NCBI RefSeq assembly: GCF_013368755.1
Contig: NC_049566.1
Span: 3,844,001 to 3,908,000 of the forward strand
Length of the DNA stretch: 64,000 nucleotides
Source of the DNA: Talaromyces rugulosus
Lineage: Eukaryota > Ascomycota > Eurotiomycetes > Eurotiales > Trichocomaceae
Direction: 5' to 3'
A program made the position numbers and the translations under genes. Under the pieces are notes generated by a model. The model was not told where the DNA came from. It saw only the letters and a list, made by a program, of their open reading frames with translations, and ran no database searches. Position 1 is the first letter of the stretch. The number at the start of each line of letters is the position of its first letter. Of this stretch, positions 33,104 through 44,161 are shown one piece after another.

Positions 33104-34624
33104 TTAATTATTTGTAAGCTCGACGATCTTTTTAGTAGCTTCCTCGAAATCAGCTTCCATTAATACATTATCCAGGCCAGATTCTCGGATCTAGCAGTAG
33201 CATTAATGATTAGCAAGCAGTAAGAAGTAGAAGATATGTACTTACCAATTTGGAGCCCGTTTCGCAGTTTGTACCCTGTAGGCGAATCACGACTGGAATA
33301 TTGAATCCTCCCGTCGCAGCAGAAGCAGCAAGTATCGAATCGGCAATCATATCACAGCGAACAATTCCTACTAATTAGCTATGATCATTTTCGGCAAAAA
33401 CGATACACTCACCGCCGTATATATTTATGAGCAGCCCTTTTACGCGGGTATCGCCATGTAGAATCGAAAATGCTTTTGATAATGTCTCCTCGGTTGCACC
33501 ACCACCAATATCCAAGAAGTTCGCACATTTCCCGCCGTTCCAAGTGACCAAGTCATTGGTTGCCATTGCCAAACCAGCACCGTTCACAATAACACCAATA
33601 TTACCGTCAAGACGAACGTAGGAAAGACCCAGCTTCGAAGCTTCATACTCATCTTTCTCCTCCGGCAAATGTTCCTCGAGGCTAAACAAGTCAGTCTGTC
33701 GAAACATTGCCGATTCATCAAAGTTCAATTTTGCATCTAGACAAATAAAGGTCCCTTCCGTTGTACGTACGAGAGGATTCAGCTCGAGGAGAGTAGCGTC
33801 TTTGTCCCGGAACAACTTTACTAGTTGAGACAATATATGTGAGACCACCCTCATTTCGTTGTCAGAAAATCCAAACTGTGCTTCGATATAGGCCATAATC
33901 TCAGGGGTAATTCCAGTAGTGAGATGAAACCAAAACCGCTGAAGTTTATTCACGTTTGACTCGATATTGACGCCCCCCTCATCAGATATTAGGAGAACAG
34001 GCATGTACCTTTCGCGATCAAAGGTAATAGCCAGGTAGAATTCCTTGGAAATATCCACAGATTTGTAGATGTATAGTTTCTTCACTGGAAGACCACCGGG
34101 TGGGGTTTGGTTCGTGACGAGATAAGAACCGAGCATTTGAGACGCGTTTTCAAAAGCTTCATCCGGTCTAAAGGTTTATCAGAGCTGGTAAATCATCGGG
34201 TGTTTCTCAGGAACCCACGATTTGACAATGCGAACGCCACCTTTGCCATCGCTCTTGAACTTGCCCTTACCACGCCCACCCGCGAGGATTTGAGCCTTCA
34301 AAACTGATGGTGCATCTAGAGTTGTCTTAGCATTGAAGAAGTGACCTTGGATTCCTCGCAACGGTCAAACCCAGTCGCTCCATCAAAAACTCACCGATAT
34401 TGTATACGACATCCCAAGCTGCCTCGGGACTCTTGACTACAAACCCATTGGGAACATTAATGTTGAACTGGTAGAAGTGAGTCTCAATAACTTTATGTTA
34501 CTGCATAGTCGGTCTGCCTTACACGTTTCAGAAGATGATGTGAATGGTGTTCTAGGAGACTTAAGTGGCGTACATGTTTCTTGGATATACCATGGCGCTA
34601 CTCAGAGATTAGCCTTCCAAGCAT
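33104..34624 (-). pseudogene. Succinyl-CoA ligase beta subunit-like gene with an in-frame TAG in the presequence
   Basis: Six exons: 34624-34523, 34467-34395, 34345-34219, 34167-33413, 33367-33246 and 33190-33104, 422 codons. The body is intact: KAQILAGGRGKGKF (ATP-grasp), LLELNPLVRT, LDAKLNFDESAMFRQ, VNGAGLAMATNDLV, NFLDIGGGATEETLSKAF and NIYGGIVRCD. The N-terminus reads MLGRLISE, then TAG, then RHGISKKHVRHLSLLEHH, which looks like a mitochondrial presequence with CAG turned to TAG (34600-34598). No other in-frame ATG was found before the mature domain, so either an unseen upstream exon exists, or the gene is dead by one nonsense change. The enzyme makes succinyl-CoA from succinate and ATP or GTP in the TCA cycle; a partner alpha subunit is not in this window. 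Confidence 0.75.
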
Positions 34625-35587
34625 TCAATGTTGATATTAGAAAATATCATGCCTCTCGTAAAAGAGATAAAAGCGACCGCCAACGTATCATTTGAAGTTA
34701 TTCTGGGTGCTTTCTTGATAGCTCATTTTGCTGACCATCGCGAAAGTCCTATCCAGTGGGTGGAGGCGATATTATGATAACGGGGAAATATTTAAACTTT
34801 ACAAATGACATCAACGGTATGGGTTCACTTTTTGGTTGGCTTAATAATAAAGGTATCTTACAAAGCCTTAGAAGTGGGGCAGGGAAGGAGCCAACATATG
34901 TATATCTTGATATCAATTGATAATAAAATGGGACCTTTAAAGTTGAAGTTGAGTGACAGAGCTAACCCATGAACTTTTCTAAACAATGATGAGTTATAAG
35001 CAAGTTCGTATAGCAAGCATGTAGACAGCGGCGCCAGTAATATCAATGCAAGCAAACTCGATTTCAGTGTCGACAAAGGATGGGAGACAATTGAAACAGT
35101 TGCCTGAAGCGTATGAAATACAACCGTGATCGGTTATACTACAGTCGCTTTTCCTTTCTTTCGGTCAGCAGGGAACGACCGAATATGGTGCAAGCTACGA
35201 AAATTTCTCGCCCAGACATGGTCAACCCCGCTTTTCTGTCTCTTTGACTTCATCTTTTTCACCTCTTATTCTTCTCCTAATCTTTTACACATTACCGAGA
35301 GCTATATTTCTCTCGGTGTATTACTTTGTTTGCATGTCCACCAGACGTGTCTTAAAGAAGCCGTATCGTGACTACCTATGGAGCAACCGATTTCGATAAC
35401 CAAGCTTCTCAAACCCAGTATAGCTAGCTTTTTCTTTTCGATTTTTATCTATTCTACCATCTTCTGTCATCAAAGGTGGTTGGGTCATCCAATCGGTTAT
35501 GGCTGACATCAGAAGAAACATCGTATGTGATTTCAGGATATACTGAATACGTCCAAGGTGACCCCAAGATAAGATCTCTGGATCAAG
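34625..35587. other. Intergenic region
   Basis: No supported gene. The right part may contain more of the helicase remnant that follows, too worn to read. Confidence 0.45.
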
Positions 35588-35845
35588 ATGTCCTCATCTA
35601 CTTGCAAGGCTCTGCTGAAAGTCATCGCCAACTCCTTGAAAACCTGGAAAGAAGAAAAACCATCATGCGACGTACAAGAAAAGCTCCACGCCAATGGCAA
35701 CGACATCCTTTTCATCACCAGTGGAACTGACAGTGCTGGCCTGAATTTGGAATGTGCATTCATTGTGATCCAGGCCGAAAATCTAGTAGAATAGCAACAA
35801 TAAGAAATAGGCATGTGCAAAATGCTATCGCCAAGGTGAGAAATA
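35588..35845 (+). pseudogene. SNF2-type helicase C-terminal domain remnant
   Basis: One frame reads KALLKVIANSLKTWKEE, then NDILFITSGTDSAGLNLECA, which matches helicase motif V of SNF2 ATPases. A one-base frame change later gives two stops where Trp-Trp is expected, then NSNNKK, a stop, and ACAKCYRQGE. This matches WWNxNNExQAxARxYRQGQ (motif VI), with TGG read as TAG and CAG as TAG. The segment between the first helix and motif V seems deleted. The stop codons fit C-to-T/G-to-A change. Likely a dead copy. Confidence 0.6.
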
Positions 35846-36145
35846 TATGTACTCTTTTTAGAAATAGACAAATAAGAATATTTGTCGCTTACTGAAATAG
35901 CACCAAATCATTTTAGTTAGCCATAAAAATGTAGAATTATAAAAGTACAAAGCTGAAAAAAAAAATTCCAAAAAAAAACCTCAACAGCTGGTGAGTCATA
36001 ATTACCCAAACGGGCAATTCGCGGATCGGCTCAGCCTCGTTGTGGCACTTTTAACCATGGTACCACATGAGTATAAATATAAGCTGCGAACCCAATTCCC
36101 ACCAACTTTCCTTCTACATACAAGTCAAAATAATAATACGGCGCA

Positions 36146-36760
36146 ATGGAAACTCCTCGATTGATATTGACCCGTTTCACCAGCGATCATCTGGAAGGGT
36201 ATTACCGCATCTGGTCGAGTAAAGAAGCTACTCAATGGAGGTATTCACTTTTTCTTCTGAAAAAAAAAGACACAAGTACATGTAAACTGATTTGAATGTA
36301 TAGCTCCCGCGGCATCTGCAAAAGCCTAGAAGACACCCGCACCTGGATGTCTGCGCTACTAGTTGAAACAAATCCCGACGTCGAAGTCTACGCCATCCTT
36401 CTCAAACCAGACCAGAATAAAAATGAAAATGAAAATAACAATAACAATAATGATATAATCGGCGTCATCGGCACCCACAAAACAAACCCCACCCCAGTGG
36501 AACTGAGTTACATCTTGCACCCCTCAGCATGGGGAAATGGGTACGCAACCGAGGCCTTGCGCGTGTATGTGCAGCACTATTTTCATTTAAAGCCGCAGTT
36601 TGACCGATTAACGGCGTGGGTGGATACGGAGAATGCTGGGTCGATCAAAGTGTTACAAAAGTGTGGATTTGTGGAGGAGAAGATGGAAAAGGGGGATTAT
36701 GTGATTGAGTGGAAGACTCCGTCGAAGCGAGACTCGTTTTTGTATGTTTTGAAGAAATGA
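36146..36760 (+). CDS. GNAT-family N-acetyltransferase (RimJ/RimL-like)
   Basis: Exons 36146-36240 and 36304-36760, 183 aa. It opens METPRLILTRF, the usual start of the RimJ/RimL-like branch. The acetyl-CoA-binding segment is LSYILHPSAWGNGYATEAL, with the Q/RxxGxG/A-type loop as WGNGYA, and AWVDTENAGSIKVLQKCGF is the second family signature. A low-complexity insert of Lys/Asn/Glu/Asp (about 91-102) separates two core strands, and its codons form an imperfect AAAATG/AAT repeat that may vary in length. Substrate unknown: relatives acetylate protein N-termini, polyamines or small amines. It stands at the boundary between the accessory island and core genes. Confidence 0.87.
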
Positions 36761-36948
36761 TGATAATGGAATTAGATATATATAGATATATATGCGAATA
36801 TGTAATCAGATGGTAAATGATAAGAGCTTAAGGATATATATATGAGGATGCTGGATAAACGATTCTGCGCCAGTAATTTCAATCTTCGCCATGCGTCCAT
36901 ATGCTGAGAGAAAAAAGAAAGATGAAATCTATAGCACTTTTTCCCCTG

Positions 36949-38440
36949 TCATTCCCCAGGCATCTGCACGTTTGTCGTGCCTTCTTCTGGGTTAGGGTAA
37001 TACCATGTCGTAAGGGCGATAATCAGATAGACAAGCACGCAAAGGCCGCCCTCCATGTAGTTTGATTTTCCGTCGCGCAGGAAATTGCCTACCACGAGAA
37101 TGGACATGACCAGGAGGACAATCATGAAAATCTCAAAGTTGAGATCCATGTTTTTGCCGAGTCCCCAGCTGACAATGACGACCAGAGGAGAATTAAGCAG
37201 GGCAGTCTGGATCGAAGGGCCGAGGCAGTGGAAGAGGGCAAAGTTGATTTGATTGTCCCTGGAATATATTAGTTGACGGACGGTATTAGAAGAGAGAGAG
37301 AGAAAACTAACCATGCTTCATCGATTGCAGTCAAATGTTCTGCCGCCTTTTCAACCAGAGGAACCAGGATCAGACCGATAAAGTTGTCCGGCACGCCTCG
37401 CTCCCTGATGGCAGGGATGTTCTCGACCAAAAAGACAGCCGAAATGGCGACCAGTGCCAGTGCAACGACCGTTGCGATAAGACTCTCAAGCAAAGTCAGC
37501 TTCGGCCGCCTTCGCTCTCTGTCTCCATCTTCGTCCTGGTTCTCGTCGTTCTCGAGCACTTCATCGAAAATACCGTGATGGGTACGTAGATTGTACCATA
37601 GGAACCTAGCTTGGTTAGTTTTGTCGGTCGAGGTTTAACAAAAAAGAATCGAAACACGTACATGCCGAACGCGGCTAAGAGAATGATAGATGTCCCCCGA
37701 CTGATTGTCCGGGTGTTAACAATAAGCTCCTCTGACGTAAAAGTGGAATTTCCCTGAGCTGTTCCAGACAAGGCGGAATAAAAGGCAGTCGGAATCAACA
37801 GGGCGAAACCAGCCACCAGAAGAAGACCAGATCCGACTTCACTGACAGCTTCGTGCAGAATCTGCTCTTCTCGTCTTATACCACCAAAGAAAAAGCACAG
37901 ACCCAGGCACAAAAGCAGATTGGCCAAAATGGAACCCAAGATAGCGGCCTGGATGACAGGAATAAAACTATTGTTTACATCTTTCTTAATCAGGACCATA
38001 AACAGGATCAGCTCGACGACCGAAGTTAAACTCGTCTCTAGCAGAATTCCGGCAACCTTGGGCAATTTCCGAGACAGCTCGCCGCCGGCAAAGCCCATCA
38101 GATTGGCGCTCGGGACCATAGCAATATAATTGAGCGCAAACACCCAGACCTTGAGGTCGGGGCGAGCGAAACCGAGAACGATAGCAGCAGGGACGACAGG
38201 CCAGAAGATGTTGACGACCATCGACAGGGTGCATGTGCTTCGGAAACATACTTTCAGGAAATACCACGGGTGGAATCCTGATCGGCCACTTTCTCCGGCC
38301 GTTGCGACGCGAAATCTCCCAAGAGCAAGAGAGTGTTGCTGTTTTTCGGAGTCGTTGGAGCTGTATTGTGGGAGCTCGCGCTCGGGTTCTATCTTGTCGG
38401 CGGTGGCGCTGGCAGGCCGGCGCTGGCTGAGCGAGGACAT
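36949..38440 (-). CDS. Vacuolar Ca2+/H+ antiporter (CAX/Vcx1 type)
   Basis: Exons 38440-37662, 37605-37312 and 37258-36949, 460 aa. After a disordered N-terminus of about 60 aa, a series of hydrophobic helices follows. The first alpha repeat has GFAGGELSRKLPKVAGILLETSLTSVVELI, with the acidic residue and the SVVELI helix that form half the ion path. The second has PLVEKAAEHLTAIDEAWDNQ, which matches the GNAAEH-type repeat in altered form. An acidic loop of about 40 aa (ENDENQDEDGDRERRR) links the two halves, as in this family. Known role: exchange of cytosolic Ca2+ for vacuolar H+. In repeat two PLVEKAAEH replaces the common PIVGNAAEH, so the transport pore may differ. Confidence 0.85.
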
Positions 38441-38997
38441 TGTTGACACTCAAAACTTTTTTCGGGTCAAGACCACATGAACGTAATTGCAATTAAATAG
38501 ATAGATGGCAAGAGAAGGACCGGTAAAGGATAGAAAAAGAAGAGGAAGAGAATAAAGGAGAGGAGAATAAAGGAGAGAAGAATAAAGGAAAGAAGAATAA
38601 TACGGAGCGACAAGTCACACGAGAAAAGCAAGACGGATGAATGCCCACTCACGATGACATGGACTGGGCCAGATGTGGCTGTGCTGCGAGCAACATAAAC
38701 ACGAAACATAAAAGGAAAAAGCTGCAGAAGCCAAGCCTACACAGAGCCCTGTCAAATCTCAATAATCCTAAGAACAGTCCCTTTTTTCAAGGTGATTTAA
38801 CCTTATTGGAGATCTTGGCGGTGACTTGTTCTCGGGGATCGCGTTGCTGATTGGGCCAGGCAGTTAGCTGGCCCCGCAGCGGAGATCTTGGCGGGCCGCT
38901 CACTCCATGTCAGATTAATTGGACCAATCGCAGTGCTGGGATGGTTCGGAGACCCCACTTTTGTCACAGCTCCTGCCTTGGCGTCAATAGCGTGCTG

Positions 38998-39156
38998 TCA
39001 CGTGAGTACCGAGTGCCTCTTTGGGATTATTGTTGCCTGATTTTGCTAGCATCAGAATTAGGCTATATCAGGAATAGTTTTCTCTTTTTTGTCACGTGAT
39101 TTTGGTGACCAGTGCTGCCTCGCTTTTCAGGCATCCGCGCCAGGCTTGTCACGTGA
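38998..39156. promoter_or_regulatory. Three TCACGTGA palindromes
   Basis: Perfect 8-bp sites at 38998-39005, 39092-39099 and 39149-39156; a further CACGTG lies at 39914-39919. The core is an E-box bound by bHLH factors such as Cbf1-type proteins. They sit about 560-720 bp upstream of the antiporter ATG and about 2 kb upstream of the sugar transporter. Confidence 0.5.
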
Positions 39157-40806
39157 TGTTGTTGCCTGATTCCCGCGGCAGAAACCAGTTGTGGGTCTTG
39201 AACGGTACGATATAGAGTGACTGGGAAAACAAATAGCTGTGTCCATGCACTCTATGCCTGTATCATTCAACTGTGTCAGTCGGCTGCGTCGTGCAGTCTG
39301 CTCATCCTCGCATTTGCATGCATACATATATGTATTAATGAGATGGAAGGGGCGGTCCTCGCTTACACATGTAGGCTGCCTGCCTTTTTTGCTCCTTGGT
39401 CGGCCATCCCCCTCCCAAACTCTCCTTCTCTCAACACTCCAACCAGCAGTTCAAGACTGCCACTGGCTGCAGGTCACTCTACAATATTCATGTCAAGTCG
39501 TCATTTGTCCTGTTTTTATCCTCAACACACAGACCGTACCAGATTCAATAGCTCAGTGCCCTGATCTAGGATCTATATTAAACATGAGTCAGATTGACAG
39601 CCCGCAAGATTCGCATCAACTGACAGGTTAGCCTTTTCTAGAAAGCACTAGCACAAATTGCTTCGTGTTTCCCCGCCTCCGCAGCAACTCGGAACTACCG
39701 ATGAGTGAAACAACGGCGAATTATTACTCGGGATGGAGAATTATCGGGATCAAGGTATGGAGTCTTATCGGCCTAGGAGCCCGCTCGGCGCTCGGTCGTG
39801 TCAACCACGCGTCTCCACATCCAACGTACCTGAGATCAGGTTACAACATTCCAAGTTAACATTCCGGGTGGCCAACGGTTCTTTCTTTCGCACAGCGCTA
39901 GGGGGGAAATAACCACGTGAAAAACTTCTAGTCAAACCACCGGAAATTTTAATCCAATCACAGCCAATACCTTCAGCCTGTTTCCGTCCTCATTACCGAA
40001 ACTTTCGACGCGGCGTAATGCCAGAGTTTGTCCGCTTGGCAGTCAGACATCAACAGCAAAACAAGCTTTGTTAAGCCTTGCCAAGGGATGGATTTAATGA
40101 TCTGAGGATACAAGCCGCATGGAATGATTTTGGGATAAAGCTACTTTGTACGACCGACAACTAATCGAGGGCAAATCCGAAAGGCAAAAGGCAGTGTCAG
40201 AACCTGGGGTTTGACTATGGTCAGTTGGGTCAATCGTTGTTGTCTTCAAAGAAGCTGTTAAAAAACCAACAGGTTGTCTCACCTCTGTTGGTAACCACCA
40301 AACTATTCGCTCGGGGTAACCGCCTAGTGCAAGCCACTGCAACCCCGGCGCAAGGTTGTAGCCATCTGCAGCTCGTTTAAAAATCATAGTAGGTCAATCT
40401 CAGCGACGGTCACAGACGTTATTGCCGGGCTGGCAGATGGCATCGAATAAGAAAGCGGCTGCTAGCGAAGACAACCAACGCACCTTCAGAGTTGGTAATT
40501 AAATTATTTCCAGCGAACACCGCTTCCAGGGATACACAGAATATTTGTCACGAGGACGGCGTTTTGTACCCCAGATGGAGGGCCCCAGTGCAACAATAAT
40601 GTTGCGGAGCGTTTTATTGCCGTCGGTGCCGGACAACAGAGCCCTAACTCTGGCCGCGCGTCCCCAGCGTCTGCGAACCAAACACTCGTCGGATTGGCCA
40701 AAAGGATTTCTCTAATAAATGCTTAATAATGACGCTAGTTTGGAAACACGCCGTGAGCGTATTGAATCCATGCCCATACGAGGCTAGTGTTTACAGTTGT
40801 GGCGAC

Positions 40807-41015
40807 CCCAGTCTGAAGTCGACAACCGCTAGTTGCACAAGTGCACCACCCCATGCTCTGTTCCTACCTTTCTGTGCCATGCAGTACCCCATTTGGGGGA
40901 GGGGGGACCGGGGAGACTTCAGCCACGCTCCAGAATCCCAGATGAAAAGGTGTAACGGGGCGTACGCGGTAACGGCCAAATGCACAAAGGCGTAAATACA
41001 TAAAGAGCCCTGGGG
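40807..41015. promoter_or_regulatory. CreA-like sites upstream of the sugar transporter
   Basis: Matches to the SYGGRG consensus: CCGGGG at 40908-40913 and CTGGGG at 41010-41015, plus CCCCAG (reverse) near 40807. All are within about 310 bp of the transporter ATG. CreA mediates glucose repression of sugar-uptake genes in Aspergilli. Short sites, so chance matches are possible. Confidence 0.35.
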
Positions 41016-41110
41016 GGCCCCGTTCTCCCCTCTTGTCCTTGGTTACTCACCCCTCTTTCGTTCAGTACTTACGTCTGCTACCCTTGTTTGCTATCAGACA
41101 AACCAGCAAC

Positions 41111-42909
41111 ATGGCCGTCCTAGCCGGTGCAAAGGAGGCAAAGAACAGCCAGTCCCTGGTTGGTCGCAAAAATGCCACCAAGCCTCACGGAATCGTGGGC
41201 ATGGTCAAGAACCCGTACGTCTTCATGACCTGCGTGTTCGCCTCTCTCGGTTGTATGATGTATGGTTACGATCAAGGAGTCATGTCGCCTATCTTGGTTA
41301 TGGAGAGCTTCCAAAACAAGTTTCCCGGCTTGATGGGATCGACCATCCAGGGCTGGCTCGTGGCTGCGCTCGAGCTTGGTGCATGGGCTGGTGCTCTTTT
41401 CAACGGATGGCTGGCCGACAAAATCTCGCGCAAGTATAGTATGATGGTGGCTGTATTGATCTTCACCCTCGGCACTGGCCTGCAGTCTGGTGCTCAGTCG
41501 CCTGCCTACTTCTTCGCCGGTCGTATCATCGGTGGTATCGGCATTGGCATGTTCTCCATGGTCATTCCGCTGTACCAGGCCGAGATTGCGCCTCCGGAGC
41601 TTCGTGGATCGCTGGTTTCGCTGCAGCAGCTTTCTATTACTATCGGTACTACCATTGCCTTTTGGCTCGACTTTGGCTTCTCCTTTGTGGGTAGCAACAA
41701 GTGCAAGCCCGAGGGAATCGCCAACCCTTATCTCCCAGATGGGTCGTACAACTATGCACAGAACCACGGACACCCTTGCACTGGTCAGACGGACGCTTCC
41801 TGGCGTGTACCGTTGGCCTTGCAGCTGATTCCAGCTTGGATTTGTATGTCTTGTCTTAACATGCATTGTAAGAGACTTGCTAACATTTTTGTTTCCTAGT
41901 GTTCTTCGGCATGTTCTTCTTCCCCTTCTCCCCCCGTTGGTTGATGTTGAAGCACCGCGAAGACGAAGCCCGAGCATCGTTGAGCAAGCTTCGCCGTCTC
42001 GAGCCCCATGACCCTCTGCTCCAGGCCGAGTTGATGGAAATCAAGGCAGCCGTCCAGTTTGACGAGGAAACAGAAGCGATACTGATTGGCCAAGGCGGCA
42101 ATTTTGCCCCGTGGAAGGCACTTTTCGCGCCCAACATGTTCAGACGTGTGTTCTTGGGATGTGGCATGATGGTGTTTCAGCAGTTTACCGGTATCAACGC
42201 GGTGCTGTACTACGCGCCCCAGATTTTCAGTAGCTTTGGCTTCTCGTCCACGACGACCACCTTGCTGGCTACGGGTGTCACTGGCATTCTGCAAATCATT
42301 TTCACTCTGCCTGCCGTCCTTTTCCTTGACAAGTTTGGTCGCAAGTCGTTTTTGATTATCGGTGCCATTGGCATGTGTATTTGCCACGTCATCGTCGCCA
42401 GCGTCGAGGGTGTCTACGAAGACCAGTGGAACCTGAACGAACACCTGGCTGTCACGCAGGGCTGGGTCGCCATTGCCTTTATCTGGCTGTTCGCTGTCAA
42501 CTTTGCCTACTCCTGGGGCCCTGTCTCCTGGGTACTCGCCCAAGAAATCTTCCCCGCCAGCATGCGCTCCCGCGGTGTTTCGCTGGTTGCCTCGACAAAC
42601 TGGATGTTCAATTTTATTATCGGCCTGACCACCAAGGACATGCTCGACACGATGAAATACGGCACATATATCTTCTTTGCTGTCTTTAGTGCTGGTGGTG
42701 GGTTCTTCATTTGGAAGTTTTTCCCGGAAACCAAGGACAAGACGCTCGAAGAGCTGGATGTGTTTTTTGGTGGTGATATGGGCAGTATTGCGGCAGCGGA
42801 CCGCGACCGCATGCAGCGTATCTATGAGGAACTTGGCTTGGCTGGGGCGACTGAGGTGGAGGATTTGAAGATGGAGAAGTCGGGGGCTGTGGTTCATGAG
42901 GAGGAGTAG
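41111..42909 (+). CDS. MFS sugar transporter
   Basis: Exons 41111-41843 and 41900-42909, 580 aa, 12 expected membrane helices. Family signatures: GYDQGVMSPI in helix 1, NGWLADKISRKYSM (loop 2-3), GRIIGGIGIGMFSMVIPLYQ, PPELRGSLVSLQQL (PESPR-type segment), then FSPRWLMLKHREDEA, QQFTGINAVLYYAP (sugar-binding QQxxGxNxxxYY), DKFGRKS, WGPVSWVLAQEIFP and PETKDKTLEEL. These place it in the fungal hexose/pentose:H+ symporter branch. A Cys-containing extracellular loop (NKCKPEGIANPYLPDG ... HPCTGQTD) lies between helices 5 and 6. The sugar cannot be told from the sequence. CreA-like sites upstream suggest carbon control. Confidence 0.92.
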
Positions 42910-43450
42910 TCGTAAGACTTACGTATCAATGTGTGTGTGGGGGGTGGGTGAGGCGTGGGTGTGGGTGTGGGTGGGTTATGTATGATTCAAGTATACATAG
43001 CATGTAGGAAGTATATCTAGTAATAATGAGATTAATTGGATAATTGTTGCATCGTCGTATGTTTCTTACCTATCTATAAACAATTCAATAGTGAACATGG
43101 AAATTGTTGATATGTTCCATATGTGCTGCCCGATATTTCCTAAATAGGCAAGTCCACAATACGACGTCCAGTCCGAGCACAACTTGCATAAAGTAAAAAT
43201 ACATATACATGTACAAAGTATAGGATATACCAATATTTAACAATCAATTCCGCGCCGTAATTTTGAACCTGGTATAATATGATAAAATCGCATCAAATCG
43301 TTACACATCCAGCACATCAAACCCTAGCAATCCAGTCCAGACAAACACTATCAAAACAATAAATAGATCAATCAATAAATATACATGAAACCCGAATCGG
43401 ACATGGTTATCGTCCACAGCTCGATGAATTCAGAACTCGGAACTCAGAAC
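42910..43450. other. Convergent intergenic region
   Basis: 3' flanks of the sugar transporter and the Gln-rich membrane protein gene. It has a GT/G-rich stretch at 42929-42977. No coding content. Confidence 0.55.
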
Positions 43451-44161
43451 TCAAACAGGCGGAGGCGCGTGTTCATCGAGCGGACTGGAAAAAGATATCT
43501 GCATTAGCATTCATCTCTTTTTTGTTTCTTCTGGGGTATCAAATAGTCAGACATACCGTCTTGAACTCTCGCCATTAACCGGCCTACTCCCTGCCGGACT
43601 TGTACTCTGTTGTCCCTGCACCTGTGCCTGTTTTGGGGGATACTGCTGTTGCTGCTGCTGCTGCTGTTCGTATTCATAGTACTCATTGCCGTACGGCGAC
43701 TGCTGCTCGTAGTAATGCTGTCCGCCTCCTGCTTCGTCATATGACGAATAATTCACATATCCAGGACTATTCTCATTCCCATAACCATTTCCTCCTCCGG
43801 GTGACGGATATCCATATTGCTGTCGTGGCCAGTATCCTCCTGCAGCCGGCGTCCCAGGCGTCGTCTGCCCTCCTCCTGTATTCGACCAAACCTGCGACGT
43901 GCGTGTCGAAAGCCCAAATCCAGCCCCACCACCACCACCACCAGAAGCAGCAGCAACACTAGCAGCCTCGGTATAAGCGTACTCGCGCGATCGCTGCCGA
44001 ACCTGACGCATATACATTTCCTGCGCTTCTGAGCGATTGAAATTCTCCTCAGCGAGTATATTCGGTCCGCCCCAGTAGCGCGCAAAGGCGAAGAGGATTG
44101 TGACTGCGACGGCGGCGCCGCAGATGGCGATGACGATGACGGCGGATGCAGAGAGGGCCAT
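43451..44161 (-). CDS. Single-pass membrane protein with Gly/Gln/Tyr-rich tail, unknown function
   Basis: Exons 44161-43557 and 43484-43451, 212 aa; the small last exon replaces RYV-stop with RPLDEHAPPPV. Residues 5-28 (ASAVIVIAICGAAVAVTILF) are one hydrophobic helix, so an N-terminal anchor, followed by a basic/charged part (MYMRQVRQRSREYAYTEA). The rest is low-complexity: a Gly run at about 74-79, many Tyr/Gly/Pro/Ser and a run of eight Gln in EYEQQQQQQQQY. I do not recognise a family. The layout, a short anchor with a disordered cytosolic tail, is common among fungal cell-periphery proteins, but no function follows from it. Confidence 0.7.

Larger units (their letters stand above)
38441..41110. 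other. Intergenic region with divergent promoters
   Basis: 2.7 kb between the antiporter and the sugar transporter. Three TCACGTGA palindromes lie at 38998-39156. A mini-ORF at 39584-39629 that could splice onward soon hits a stop. No gene could be supported. Confidence 0.5.

Noticed and set aside
39584..39860. Mini-gene starting MSQIDSPQDSHQLT with a plausible intron
   Set aside because: After splicing at the best sites it reaches a stop within six codons; no family features.
40094..40387. 97-aa minus-strand ORF
   Set aside because: No conserved pattern and no splice partners; likely chance.
41120..41977. 285-aa minus-strand ORF
   Set aside because: Antisense to the sugar transporter exon 1 and intron; His/Arg-rich composition is that of a reverse frame.
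41896..42897. 333-aa minus-strand ORF
   Set aside because: Exactly antisense to exon 2 of the sugar transporter, no recognisable motif.
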